The notes under the pieces were generated by a model. The model worked only from the letters and a program-made list of their open reading frames with translations. It was not told where the DNA came from and made no database searches. Position numbers and translations under genes: made by a program. A stretch of DNA of 64,000 nucleotides from Acinetobacter baumannii. GTDB lineage: Bacteria > Pseudomonadota > Gammaproteobacteria > Pseudomonadales > Moraxellaceae. Where the stretch lies: contig NZ_JADVOP010000001.1 in NCBI RefSeq assembly GCF_016508585.1, forward strand, positions 111,980 to 175,979. The letters run 5' to 3'. Below are positions 19,918-28,636 of this stretch, piece after piece; the first letter of the stretch is position 1; the number at the start of each line of letters is the position of its first letter.

Positions 19918-20239
19918 GTCTGATATCTTTATGATAAGAAATAGGAAATATCGGAAAGTCGATAAGTTTAGAGTATTTTTTTATACGCGCCCAATCAATG
20001 ATTAAAAATAGTCACATTATTTTGTAATTTAATTTCATATATCTGCTTAAAACTTAAATTCTTTACTATTTTTACTGCTCGCTTGCTCCTATTTTAGGCT
20101 ATTCCCATAACAGTTCGGGCAATAAAATAGCCTCAGCTAGAATCAAAAGCCAACTGAATTTGCTCATTCCAATCTCACCCTACTCAGTTTTATCCACGTT
20201 GTTTTAAAGCAACTTGTATTTTCTTTTCAATTCAGAGAG
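19918..20239. other. Gene-free spacer between the GGDEF gene and the HD-domain operon
   Basis: About 320 bases, AT-rich, with no supported reading frame. AGGCTATT near 20095 and AATAGCCT near 20127 form a loose inverted repeat that might be a weak terminator. Divergent promoters for both neighbours must lie here. Confidence 0.35.
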
Positions 20240-20267
20240 AATAATTAGAGTAATTACTCTAATTATT
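20240..20267. promoter_or_regulatory. Perfect 28-bp palindrome, probable operator of the HD/hydrolase operon
   Basis: Half-site AATAATTAGAGTAA followed immediately by its exact reverse complement, with no spacer and no mismatch. It ends about 6 bases before the AGGAA ribosome site of the gene at 20288. Perfect dyads of this size just upstream of a gene are typical of TetR- or MarR-like operators. No such regulator gene is adjacent. Confidence 0.65.
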
Positions 20268-20287
20268 AACAATAGGAATCATGTCCC

Positions 20288-21040
20288 ATGATCGGATCCC
20301 GAAAATGGATGGAAATCAACCAAGGAAGCCTGAGCTTTAAAGAAAAAATAAATCTGATCAAACAGACTTTACTGCCAATCACCTACAAGTACTCCAAGAC
20401 CTTTATACAATCCCATATTCAGCCGGCTCATATTGCCATACAAGATGTCCGAATTCCCGATACACCTATTGTCAAAGAGGCAATAGCTGAGCTAGAAAAC
20501 GCACGGGATCAAGCTATTTTCCATCATTCTTGGCGTAGCTTTTTTTGGGGAGCAGGCATCGCGCAAAGTAAAGACTGGCAATTTGACCAAGAAAGCTTTT
20601 TAATTGCCTGCTTAATGCACGATTTGGGCTTGGTTGCACATCTAGATCAATATTCCTGTCACTGCTTTACTTATGAGAGTGCCTTACGTTCAGAACGTTT
20701 ATGTCTAAAACACCGTTACGATGAATCGCGTACAAAAATTATTTCTGAAGCGATTTGCCTTCATATGAATGGCTATTTAGATGAGTCTAATCAAAATTTG
20801 CCGATAGAAGCGCTGTTACTGCATCAGGCAACTTCATGTGACGTTATTGGCACAGATTATGTACGGTTTTCAAAAACTTATGCTGAAGATGTTTTGACAG
20901 AACATCCTCGAACTCAATTTAATTCACATTTCAAAAAACTTTTACATAAGGAGTCGCTCAATCACCCTCAATCCCGCACAGCTCTGTTGTCTGGATTAGG
21001 ACTACCATACATGATTCAGCTTAATATTTTTAAGGAGTAA
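20288..21040 (+). CDS. HD-domain phosphohydrolase-like protein
   Basis: The 250-aa protein carries one HD domain with His111-Asp112 in CLMHDLGLV, an upstream His in IFHHSWRSFFWG and downstream His in ICLHMNGYLD. These match a metal-binding HD hydrolase of the cyanamide-hydratase/HDIG-like type. There is no signal peptide. An AGGAA site nine bases before ATG 20288 supports the start. It is followed four bases later by an alpha/beta hydrolase, so the two form an operon, with a perfect palindrome as likely operator. The substrate is unknown; cyanamide hydratase is one family possibility. Confidence 0.8.
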   Translation: MIGSRKWMEINQGSLSFKEKINLIKQTLLPITYKYSKTFIQSHIQPAHIAIQDVRIPDTPIVKEAIAELENARDQAIFHHSWRSFFWGAGIAQSKDWQFDQESFLIACLMHDLGLVAHLDQYSCHCFTYESALRSERLCLKHRYDESRTKIISEAICLHMNGYLDESNQNLPIEALLLHQATSCDVIGTDYVRFSKTYAEDVLTEHPRTQFNSHFKKLLHKESLNHPQSRTALLSGLGLPYMIQLNIFKE

Positions 21041-21044
21041 TCAA

Positions 21045-21866
21045 ATGTTAAACAACAACTTAATACAGAAAACGATATATTTTCAACAACATCCTATCCT
21101 TGTTGACCTCTATGTCCATCCACAGAATAAACACACGATTATTTTATTGACGGCTTTAGGCGTAACAATCAATAAATACGAGAAGTTAATTGGTTTACTG
21201 GCAAATCATGGTTTTAATCTTCTTGTCGCAGATTATCCCTATTGTGGACGGAACACGCCTCATGTATCAGCCCAAATAGATTATGGTTACGCCGATCTCA
21301 TCCATGGTTTTATTGCACAACTTGAGAAGATTGCCGTGGATGCAAATCTTCATTCCCCTATTTTATTGGGTCATAGCTTAGGTGGACATTTGGCTACATT
21401 GTACGCACAGAGCCATGACAATACAGTCATTGGTATAGCCACAGGCAATATCGGACTAAAAAATTGGGATTTAAAAGGTAAAATCAATATTTTAAAAGCA
21501 GTCACTGTTATTAATGCCATGATTTTAAAGGATGGTTACTTTGCAGGATATAAAATTGCATTTGGCAATCGAGAAGCCAAATCCTTGATGCGAGACTGGT
21601 CAAAAGTCGTCTTTACAGGAAATTATAAACACATCATCAGTAAAGAACAAATTGTGGAAAACGCAGCCTTGTTTATCGCTTTAAAAGATGACGATTTTGC
21701 GCCCATGTCATCTATGTTGGCTTTAAGCCGTTATTTCAAACAGCCCGTCGTTCAAACTTTAGATCTGTCTAAAACCATCCAAGGAAATCAGCATAGCGTT
21801 TGGATTAAACAGCCGGAAAAGGTTGTACAAAAAATCACGGATTGGATAAATCATTTTGAGTCATAA
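21045..21866 (+). CDS. Alpha/beta hydrolase
   Basis: This 273-aa cytoplasmic hydrolase has the nucleophile elbow GHSLGGH, with Ser111. The stretch LLANHGFNLLVADYPYCGRN precedes it, as in serine lipases/esterases of the YheT/lysophospholipase type. The likely acid is in ALKDDDFAPMSS and the His in GNQHSVW near the C-terminus, which completes the triad. It is the second gene of the operon behind the palindrome. The substrate cannot be told from the sequence. Confidence 0.85.
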   Translation: MLNNNLIQKTIYFQQHPILVDLYVHPQNKHTIILLTALGVTINKYEKLIGLLANHGFNLLVADYPYCGRNTPHVSAQIDYGYADLIHGFIAQLEKIAVDANLHSPILLGHSLGGHLATLYAQSHDNTVIGIATGNIGLKNWDLKGKINILKAVTVINAMILKDGYFAGYKIAFGNREAKSLMRDWSKVVFTGNYKHIISKEQIVENAALFIALKDDDFAPMSSMLALSRYFKQPVVQTLDLSKTIQGNQHSVWIKQPEKVVQKITDWINHFES

Positions 21867-22292
21867 TTTTTCTTTGGACATCAATAGATAAGTGCCCTCT
21901 TCGCTGTTACCGGTACCAATCACTGTCCAGTCATGACGCTGATAAAAATTCAATGCTTGTTTATTTTCCAATAAACACTTTAGATAGCCAGTTCCAGTAA
22001 ACAGTTGTTCTGCTGATGCCAGCAATGCTGAGCCTACTCCCTTTTTTTGCACATCGGGCGCAACAAATAGATGATGTAAAAAATTATCATCAAGATAAAT
22101 AGAAGCAAAACCTAAATATTGTTGACCGTTTACTGCAACTAAAATAATTTCATGCTGTGTATATTTTTCAAAATCACTCAATTGCCATTTTGAGGAATCT
22201 ATCCACAACCAACTTGTTTTACGAGTTTGCAGAAAAAGTTGACTCAATGGCTCTCTATCTTTTTGCCGAAAATATCGGATATTCATCATCAT
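21861..22292 (-). CDS. GNAT-family N-acetyltransferase
   Basis: The 143-aa protein has a single GNAT domain. Acetyl-CoA binding is shown by the beta4/alpha3 motif LFVAPDVQKKGVGSALLASAEQL (V-x-x-x-x-Q-x-x-G-x-G) and the C-terminal LLENKQALNFYQRHDW typical of these enzymes. Three consecutive ATG codons start the frame, so the true start may be 22292, 22289 or 22286. It overlaps the end of the alpha/beta hydrolase by six bases on the opposite strand. The acceptor is unknown. Confidence 0.9.
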   Translation of the reverse strand: MMMNIRYFRQKDREPLSQLFLQTRKTSWLWIDSSKWQLSDFEKYTQHEIILVAVNGQQYLGFASIYLDDNFLHHLFVAPDVQKKGVGSALLASAEQLFTGTGYLKCLLENKQALNFYQRHDWTVIGTGNSEEGTYLLMSKEKL

Positions 22293-22314
22293 CCCAAGCT
22301 TTTTTTATGGCATT

Positions 22315-22563
22315 TCATTTCTTAATCAACTTGAATCTGCCTTTCTCCAAATGCCTCCATAATACCTCATGGAGCCATTTGAATCCTGTACTGAAAATTG
22401 TTTTACAATATTGTATCATTTGCGCGAAGCAACGTTGTTCAGCTTCATTAAACAGCAACCATAGAACCCAACTTAAACCTGTTGAAATCTTATCAAGCTG
22501 CTCAATCTCGATTTAAAAGCTTATGCCTCATCCAATAAATAATCCACCCAAGATATAAGCCAT
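22315..22563 (-). pseudogene. Possible remnant of a small protein gene (weak)
   Basis: On the minus strand, from ATG 22563, one frame reads MAYILGGLFIG, then TGA, five residues, TAA, then an open 65-residue stretch including LSWVLWLLFNEAEQ and STGFKWLHEVLWRHLEKG to TGA 22315-22317. The part after the stops has no ATG near its beginning. The Trp-rich amphipathic content looks protein-like, so this may be a broken small gene, but it could be chance. Confidence 0.3.
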
Positions 22564-22740
22564 CGTCTTTGTTATTATTGTTTCAAGATACAGTACACAC
22601 CATTAAGATCTTAATATACGATTTTTCTTCCAAATGCTGGGATATTAAAGAAAAACCATCGGCTGCCCCAAGCTGATCACTTATCATGCAAATGTTTGAA
22701 GATTCATTCTGGAACCGATTTCTTTCGTTGCATTTAAAAC
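22564..22740. other. Gene-free spacer upstream of the possible remnant
   Basis: AT-rich sequence with no supported gene and no clear terminator between the possible remnant (22315-22563) and the VOC gene. Confidence 0.35.
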
Positions 22741-23121
22741 CTATCGTGTTGTCGTTTTAAAAATCTGGGGTTCAATATGTTGCAATAGATTGACTGTCTT
22801 GCCAAAAGGATCTTTTAAATAAAAACGTTTTACCCCCCATTCCTCAATGGTTAATGGGTATATGATTTCCATATTGAATTGCTGAGCTCTAGCGTACAAT
22901 TCATCCACATTATCGACTTCTATTGAAAAATCAGGGACCTCTGTTGCATTTCCGCCTTGGGAGGCAATACTAATTTGCGGGCTCATCATTTCATGACTTG
23001 CATAAGTTTTTATCCATCCATGATCCATGACTAACTGCATACCTAAAAAATCACCATAAAAGGTTTGTGCCGACCTCAGATCTGGAGCCTGAATATTACT
23101 GACGATTCTTTTTATTGCCAT
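22741..23121 (-). CDS. VOC (glyoxalase/bleomycin-resistance) family protein
   Basis: This protein of about 126 aa carries one vicinal-oxygen-chelate fold: two beta-alpha-beta-beta-beta units, starting MAIKRIVSNIQAPDLRSAQTFYGDFLGMQLVMDHGW and ending GVKRFYLKDPFGKTVNLLQHIEP. Possible metal ligands are few, so it could be a binding or resistance protein rather than an enzyme. ATG 23121 is used because AGGGA precedes it by about eight bases; earlier GTG/ATG codons at 23139/23136 are less likely. Confidence 0.85.
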   Translation of the reverse strand: MAIKRIVSNIQAPDLRSAQTFYGDFLGMQLVMDHGWIKTYASHEMMSPQISIASQGGNATEVPDFSIEVDNVDELYARAQQFNMEIIYPLTIEEWGVKRFYLKDPFGKTVNLLQHIEPQIFKTTTR

Positions 23122-23172
23122 GGCATTTCCCTGCATCACTGATTAAAAGCTGCGCTTTATTTTACAATTTGA

Positions 23173-23847
23173 TTAGCTCCACCACCACGGTAAAGTTCCA
23201 TTTTTTAAAATTTGACGATGTTGTTTATAATTCGGATCATATTTTGCGACTTCAGACCAAAATGCCGTACTATGGTCAAAATAACGAGTGTGCGCCAATT
23301 CGTGTATACAGACATAGCGCGTAATATTGAAACCACATAAAGCCAATGTACTATTCAACATAATATCATGCTTTACGGTACAACTTCCCCAACGTGTTTT
23401 AGCTTGTCGAATCGCACATTGGTTAAATTTCAAACCTGTTTCTTCACTGATTTGCTGTAAAAAAATTGGTAAATGCTGTTTGGCATAGTGAATTACAAAA
23501 TTTTTTAAATAGACTTCAGCTTGTTGGTCACTGATCAATACGGTTAGCGCCTGCTCATCAAAAACGAAGGCTGGTCTTTGCTTTTGATAAATAATTTTTA
23601 TTGGTTGTTGCAGATTAAAAAGCGTCAATGTAGAGGGTAAACTTCGGTCAGCAAGCGCAATATTTTGTTGCTGTTTCTGCCAAGTTTCGATCATCCAGGA
23701 TTCGGACTGTTTTAAAAAATCATCAATTTGACGCTGAGTACAAAATTTGGGGACGGTTAGTTTAATTTGACTAGGTTCAACACGTAAGCGCAAACGTGTA
23801 GCACGTGCATGATGGGTAATTTTAATTTCAGGAAATGTGGCTGCCAT
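23173..23847 (-). CDS. SprT/YgjP-like (DUF45, M48-type) metallopeptidase
   Basis: The 224-aa protein has an N-terminal beta-rich region and a C-terminal zinc-peptidase fold. The zinc site is HELAH (residues 182-186) with the third ligand His192 in YFDHS, which is the YgjP/UTP-pyrophosphatase-family arrangement. RQAKTRWGSCTVKHDIMLN is the conserved stretch before it. The protein is cytoplasmic by appearance. Its substrate is unknown. It lies upstream of the VOC gene on the same strand with a 50-base gap. Confidence 0.9.
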   Translation of the reverse strand: MAATFPEIKITHHARATRLRLRVEPSQIKLTVPKFCTQRQIDDFLKQSESWMIETWQKQQQNIALADRSLPSTLTLFNLQQPIKIIYQKQRPAFVFDEQALTVLISDQQAEVYLKNFVIHYAKQHLPIFLQQISEETGLKFNQCAIRQAKTRWGSCTVKHDIMLNSTLALCGFNITRYVCIHELAHTRYFDHSTAFWSEVAKYDPNYKQHRQILKNGTLPWWWS

Positions 23848-23932
23848 ATGACTCTAAATTTAATTTACCGTAACGCTTCAGAAGAAAGTAAACCCTTCTT
23901 TACGAAGGGCTTAACAGAGAGAAATCGAATAT

Positions 23933-24604
23933 TTAGATTGCTGTACGCTCTTCAATACCCTTGTTGGTCGCAACAATTGCAATATCTGCTTTATTGATTG
24001 CAAAAATCCCGTTGCACACAACCCCAGGAATATCATTAATGGTTTTTTCTAACTCAAGCGCATTTAAAATATTCAAATTAAAAACATCTAAAATCACGTT
24101 GCCATTATCAGTAACCACTCCCTCACGATAAGTCGGGTCACCCCCTAAAGACACAATTTTGCGGGCAACAGCAGAACGTGCCATAGGAATTACTTCGATA
24201 GGCAACGGAAACTCACGTCCTAATTGCTCAACCCATTTCGAATCATCCACAATACAGACAAACTTTTTTGCAATTGAAGCAACAATTTTCTCACGTGTCA
24301 GTGCAGCACCACCACCTTTGATCATGTGCATATGACGGTCTATTTCATCTGCGCCATCCACATAGGCATCCAGACCACCAACATGGTTCATGTCAACCAC
24401 TTCAATTCCTAACTTTTTAAGGCGTTGCGCAGTCGCTTCAGAACTTGCCACCGCAGCTTCAAGTTGAAGTTGTGGCAAAAGCTCGATCAAAAAATTGACC
24501 GTACTTCCAGTTCCAACACCCAAAATGCCCCCTTTTGGTAAGTGTTTTAAAGCGGCTTGGGCTGCAGCTTGTTTTTTCTCATCCTGGGTTGCATAAAGGC
24601 TCAT
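23933..24604 (-). CDS. rpiA: Ribose-5-phosphate isomerase A
   Basis: This enzyme of about 223 aa interconverts ribose-5-phosphate and ribulose-5-phosphate in the pentose phosphate pathway. Motifs [42 protein letters not shown] and [16 protein letters not shown] region are present, including the catalytic Lys in the [11 protein letters not shown] stretch and the Asp-Glu of DGADEID. ATG 24604 is chosen because GAGAG lies upstream; a TTG at 24616 would extend it by four residues. It is divergent from ilvA. Confidence 0.96.
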   Translation of the reverse strand: MSLYATQDEKKQAAAQAALKHLPKGGILGVGTGSTVNFLIELLPQLQLEAAVASSEATAQRLKKLGIEVVDMNHVGGLDAYVDGADEIDRHMHMIKGGGAALTREKIVASIAKKFVCIVDDSKWVEQLGREFPLPIEVIPMARSAVARKIVSLGGDPTYREGVVTDNGNVILDVFNLNILNALELEKTINDIPGVVCNGIFAINKADIAIVATNKGIEERTAI

Positions 24605-24719
24605 GACATCTCTCAATTAAATTTCAATTTCCTGCACATTTTGCATAATTTTAAAACGCAAAGGTGCAACGGTTTGTTACAATGGATGCTCATTTTAAAC
24701 TGTTAGATGGAAAATTAAC

Positions 24720-26258
24720 ATGCTGTCTCGTTTGGTTCGACAAATATTACAGGCAACGGTCTATGACGTTGCAATCGAAACCCCACTCGAAGCAGCGCCA
24801 CGAATTAGTGAAAAACTAAACAATAACATTCGCTTCAAACGCGAAGACTTACAACCTGTCTTTTCTTTCAAGCTGCGCGGTGCTTATAACCGTATCAGCC
24901 AATTACCGAAATCTCAGTTGGAACGTGGCGTTATTACTGCTTCTGCGGGTAACCATGCACAAGGCGTGGCATTATCTGGTCAAAAGTTAGGTATTCGCGC
25001 CATTATTGTGATGCCCAAAACCACACCCGATATTAAAGTACAGGCCGTTAAGCGCTTAGGTGGTGAAGTGGTGCTTCACGGCGATTCTTTTGATGTAGCC
25101 AACAAATATGCCATTCAACGTGCAGCAGATGAAGGCATGACCTTTATTCCGCCATATGACGATGAATTGGTCATGGCGGGTCAAGGGACAATTGCCAATG
25201 AAATTTTACGCCAATGGCGTGATGTAGAATATGTATTCGTTGCAGTGGGTGGTGGTGGTTTAATCGCAGGTGTTGCCGCTTATTTAGGTGATGTCGCTCC
25301 ACATGTCAAAGTCATCCCTGTAGAATACGACGAATCTGCCTGTCTAAAAGCGGCTTTAGAAGCCAAAGAACGGGTTATCTTACCTTCTGTTGGTCTATTT
25401 GCAGATGGAACAGCTGTGGCTCAGATTGGTGAGAAACCTTTTGAAGTCATTCAGTTACAAAAATCAGATCTTTCTGGCCCCATAGTTGAGCCAGAAGTTG
25501 TTCTGGTCAACACCGATGAAATCTGTACAGCGATAAAAGATACGTATGACGAATGCCGTAGTATCGTAGAACCGTCTGGTGCTATGGCATTGGCTGGTAT
25601 CAAAAAATATGTAGAAACGCATGGGCTTGAAGGCAAGAACATGGTGTCGATTATATGTGGCGCAAACATGAACTTTGACCGTTTACGCTATATTGCAGAA
25701 AGAACAGAATTAGGTGAACGTAAAGAAGCAATTTTTGCTGTTACCATCCCTGAAGAAAAAGGATCTTTCCTTAACTTCTGCCGTGCTTTACAAGGACGAA
25801 ATATTACCGAATTCAACTATCGTGCAAGTGATGCTTCAGCAGCACAGGTTTTTGTCGGCATTAGTTTAAAATTTGGTGAGAAAGAACGTCATGACATCTA
25901 TGAAGCGTTAAAAGTTCATTATGATGTAGATGATCTATCTGATGATGAAGTCGCAAAACTGCATATTCGCTATTTGATTGGCGGTCATGCAGATATCGCC
26001 AATGAACGTTTATTCCGTGTTGAATTTCCGGAACGTCCAGGCGCATTATTAACCTTCCTTGAACGTTTGGGTCCTACACATAACATCAGCTTGTTCCATT
26101 ATCGTAACCATGGTGCAGCGGAAGGTCGTGTCCTGGTTGGGTTGGATGCGGAAGATGCTGTACAGAATCCAGATGGCTTAATTGAAACCTTAGAAAATAT
26201 CAATTATCCATATCAGGAAATTACCAATAATCTAGGTTATCAACGTTTCTTGAAATAA
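24720..26258 (+). CDS. ilvA: Threonine ammonia-lyase (biosynthetic threonine deaminase)
   Basis: The 512-aa PLP enzyme turns threonine into 2-oxobutanoate, the first step to isoleucine. PLP binds Lys51 in SFKLRGAYN; the phosphate loop is VAVGGGGLIAGVA. Two C-terminal ACT-like regulatory domains (about 330-512, with PEEKGSFLNFCRAL and PERPGALLTFLERL) mark the isoleucine-inhibited long form. Length matches E. coli IlvA (514 aa). It is divergent from rpiA and ended by a 12-bp-arm terminator, with no leader-peptide attenuator visible. Confidence 0.97.
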   Translation: MLSRLVRQILQATVYDVAIETPLEAAPRISEKLNNNIRFKREDLQPVFSFKLRGAYNRISQLPKSQLERGVITASAGNHAQGVALSGQKLGIRAIIVMPKTTPDIKVQAVKRLGGEVVLHGDSFDVANKYAIQRAADEGMTFIPPYDDELVMAGQGTIANEILRQWRDVEYVFVAVGGGGLIAGVAAYLGDVAPHVKVIPVEYDESACLKAALEAKERVILPSVGLFADGTAVAQIGEKPFEVIQLQKSDLSGPIVEPEVVLVNTDEICTAIKDTYDECRSIVEPSGAMALAGIKKYVETHGLEGKNMVSIICGANMNFDRLRYIAERTELGERKEAIFAVTIPEEKGSFLNFCRALQGRNITEFNYRASDASAAQVFVGISLKFGEKERHDIYEALKVHYDVDDLSDDEVAKLHIRYLIGGHADIANERLFRVEFPERPGALLTFLERLGPTHNISLFHYRNHGAAEGRVLVGLDAEDAVQNPDGLIETLENINYPYQEITNNLGYQRFLK

Positions 26259-26269
26259 ATGAATTTTAT

Positions 26270-26300
26270 CAACAGCCTGTAATAATTTTACAGGCTGTTG
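26270..26300 (+). terminator. Terminator after ilvA
   Basis: Perfect 12-bp arms, CAACAGCCTGTA (26270-26281) and TACAGGCTGTTG (26289-26300), with a 7-base loop; the following T-run is weak. Confidence 0.7.
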
Positions 26301-26648
26301 ATGATTAATTTTCCAACATTACAGTCGATTTGCCTGAACCCCTTTTGCGGAATACCACTCAGTATAGAATAGCCTCTTAGTCTCGCCCTTTGCTCGTCAG
26401 GAAGAATCTTTTAATAGGGTTATAATTTGATACACTTCAATTTTTAATCACCGCAATGCTTCAACCCATACAACATTGACATCAAATATTGAAAAATAGA
26501 TCTCTTTCATCAAATAAAAATAAACGGGTTCAACGAATCATCAGAATACTCATATTCTCTCTCCCTCACATGAAGAAGGTCAGAATGAGGCGTATTTTAT
26601 GCCGATTTATGGTTTTAAAATGGATTGATGAAATAAAGCGACCAATAA
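26301..26648. other. Gene-free spacer after ilvA
   Basis: About 350 bases with only a 65-aa plus-strand frame (26489-26686) that lacks a ribosome site and overlaps the next gene's 3' end. I see no RNA gene or repeat. Confidence 0.4.
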
Positions 26649-27146
26649 TCAATATATTGCCATATTTAAATCACCATCCTCATTAAATGCTTCATTAAAA
26701 GCATCAACAATTTGAATTAATTGCTGTTCATCTTGCGTAGGTACCAGCATCCAATATGGATTTTCTCGATAAACCACCAAGAGTGATAACTGGTGCTGGT
26801 CTGCCAGATTTTTAATGGCATCAAAAATGATTTCCTCAGTACGTTCCATGACATCCATTTGCTCTTCAAATGAAATATCGTCATCTTCCTGAAGTTGTTC
26901 AAAGCATTCCTGAACGGCAATTTCAATCTCATTTTGCAATTGCTCAGTGTCAACATTGTACTTTTTAAAATAAAAGTTATCTTCAATCCCATTGTCACTG
27001 TATTCTTTTAATTCAATATAATGCAGCAAATTTTGATCTTCATTGATCCATTCATCAAATGTATGGAATTCATCGTCTACTGGGATGGGCTGCATGTTTA
27101 ATTCAGCAAAAGTGGCTTGAAGAAGTGAGTAAATTTTATGTGACAT
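26649..27146 (-). CDS. Unknown acidic protein, paralogue of the neighbouring gene at 27198
   Basis: I do not recognise this soluble acidic protein of about 165 aa. The middle is rich in Glu/Asp (FEQLQEDDDISFEEQMD) and the C-terminal 50 residues, from QHQLSLLVVYRENPYWMLVP to DLNMAIY, align with the C-terminus of the adjacent minus-strand protein (QHHHELLLIYAEDYYWLIVP). The shared pattern is hydrophobic strand, Y-x-E-x-x-Y/P-Y-W, then VP and a helix. The two probably arose by tandem duplication and may be an operon. ATG 27146 is preferred over the frame to 27161. Confidence 0.65.
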   Translation of the reverse strand: MSHKIYSLLQATFAELNMQPIPVDDEFHTFDEWINEDQNLLHYIELKEYSDNGIEDNFYFKKYNVDTEQLQNEIEIAVQECFEQLQEDDDISFEEQMDVMERTEEIIFDAIKNLADQHQLSLLVVYRENPYWMLVPTQDEQQLIQIVDAFNEAFNEDGDLNMAIY

Positions 27147-27197
27147 GCGGATCTCTCTCATGGCTTTATTATAAAGTGAAAAGTAAAACTTTAAAAA

Positions 27198-27743
27198 TCA
27201 GGTCGATCTGGAACAATCAAACAATGCATAGTGCTCTATACTGATATCTTCATCATGAAACTGTTTATTGAAATGCTTACAAAACTTTTCGATCTTGTGC
27301 TCATGGTTCGGAACGATTAACCAATAATAATCTTCAGCGTAGATTAGAAGCAACTCATGATGATGTTGTTTTGCCTCGGTTAATATTTCTTCAAATACAA
27401 TATCATAGACTTGATCTTGCACATTATAATAACGCCCGATAACATCTTTGTGCAATTCGTAATGATCAAATAAAGGTTGAGCTCTTTGGCGAATCTTGCT
27501 TTGAATGCCTAGACTATCAACGGCATATTCATGAAATACAGCACTTCGCTCAATCTGATTTTCATGAAACTCCATGCGATCTATTTTCATCAAATAGGCG
27601 CGGAAACGACCACCGAATTTTTCTGCAGCAAGCCAGTTTAAAAACGCTTCAAAACTTTTACGATACTTCTTTTTCGGCATATCCCTTTGCTTCAATTCAG
27701 GAAACCAATGTTGGAGTATTTTATAAATTTTTTTATCGTCCAT
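27198..27743 (-). CDS. Unknown protein, paralogue of the gene at 26649
   Basis: This protein of about 181 aa has no recognised domain. The N-terminus is basic (KQRDMPKKKYRKSFEAFLNWL), unlike its acidic neighbour, but the C-terminus (LLLIYAEDYYWLIVPNHEHKIEKF) matches the neighbour's C-terminal block. There is no signal peptide or membrane segment. ATG 27743 is chosen over TTG 27761. The first gene of the pair lies 52 bases upstream of the second. Role unknown; a small house-keeping or toxin-antitoxin-like role is not supported by any motif. Confidence 0.62.
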   Translation of the reverse strand: MDDKKIYKILQHWFPELKQRDMPKKKYRKSFEAFLNWLAAEKFGGRFRAYLMKIDRMEFHENQIERSAVFHEYAVDSLGIQSKIRQRAQPLFDHYELHKDVIGRYYNVQDQVYDIVFEEILTEAKQHHHELLLIYAEDYYWLIVPNHEHKIEKFCKHFNKQFHDEDISIEHYALFDCSRST

Positions 27744-27977
27744 TTTCTTATACTTAATCAAACAAGCGAATATTGATGAAGATCAATTTTGAATACCTTG
27801 ATTGAGCATAGCTAACTCATTTGAAGGTTTTATGACATAATTCAGGTTTTATTTACATATATCAGTTTATATTCAAGGTTTCGAGATTGGCGATTGAATA
27901 CTTTAACTATAAAATATATAAAAATTGAAGATGATAATGCTCGCACAATTCAAGTGCTGAGATAAGGATTTTGTAGA

Positions 27978-28628
27978 ATGGCGCAGTTCGCTGTCATCGG
28001 TTTAGGTAGTTTTGGTGAAGCTGTTGCGCTTGAACTGACCAACTTAAATCACGATGTGATTGGCATTGATACCTTAAAGAAAAATGTTGAAAATATTGCA
28101 GACCAAATCAGTCATGCCGTCATCGCAGATGCAACTGATGAGCATGTTTTAGATGAACTCAATATTAAAAATTGTGATGCTGTGGTGGTTGCGATCGGTG
28201 AAGATATCGAAGCCAGTATCCTGTGTGTACTCCATCTCAAAAACTTAGGCATTGAAAAAATCTTTGTCAAAGCCAAATCTAAATCCCACCACATGATTTT
28301 ATCGCATTTGGGAATCAGTAAAATTATTCATCCTGAAGAGGATATGGGCATCCGGGTTGCCCAGTCTTTAAGTTATCCAATGGTCAGACGCTACATGGCG
28401 CTGAACAATGATCGTTATATCGTAAAAATCGAAATCGGTGCAAATTTACAGGGCGCTCAGTTTCAAACCGTCATGGAAAATACTCCCGAATTAACCACAT
28501 TATTGTTACAACGCGGATCTCATGTTCTCTATGATATTGCACCTGGCACAATTTTACAGGAAAAAGACATTTTAATTCTTGAAGGTCCTGTAGAAATGCT
28601 CAGACAATTTTCGATTCGCTTCTTATAG
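27978..28628 (+). CDS. ktrA: Ktr/Trk-type K+ uptake regulatory subunit (RCK_N/RCK_C)
   Basis: The 216-aa cytoplasmic subunit has one NAD/ATP-binding Rossmann domain (GLGSFGEAVALEL, then VIGIDTLKKNVENI) and one RCK_C domain (about 135-216). TrkA proper has two such pairs (about 450 aa), so this is a KtrA-like single-unit gate. It ends eight bases before the KtrB-like channel, so they form an operon. AAGGA ten bases upstream supports the ATG at 27978. Confidence 0.9.
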   Translation: MAQFAVIGLGSFGEAVALELTNLNHDVIGIDTLKKNVENIADQISHAVIADATDEHVLDELNIKNCDAVVVAIGEDIEASILCVLHLKNLGIEKIFVKAKSKSHHMILSHLGISKIIHPEEDMGIRVAQSLSYPMVRRYMALNNDRYIVKIEIGANLQGAQFQTVMENTPELTTLLLQRGSHVLYDIAPGTILQEKDILILEGPVEMLRQFSIRFL

Positions 28629-28636
28629 TCATAATC

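Noticed and set aside
22157..22516. 119-aa plus-strand frame
   Set aside because: Antisense to the GNAT gene start and to a better minus-strand stretch; composition not protein-like.
26489..26686. 65-aa plus-strand frame
   Set aside because: No ribosome site, runs into the 3' end of the opposite gene, no homology that I recognise.
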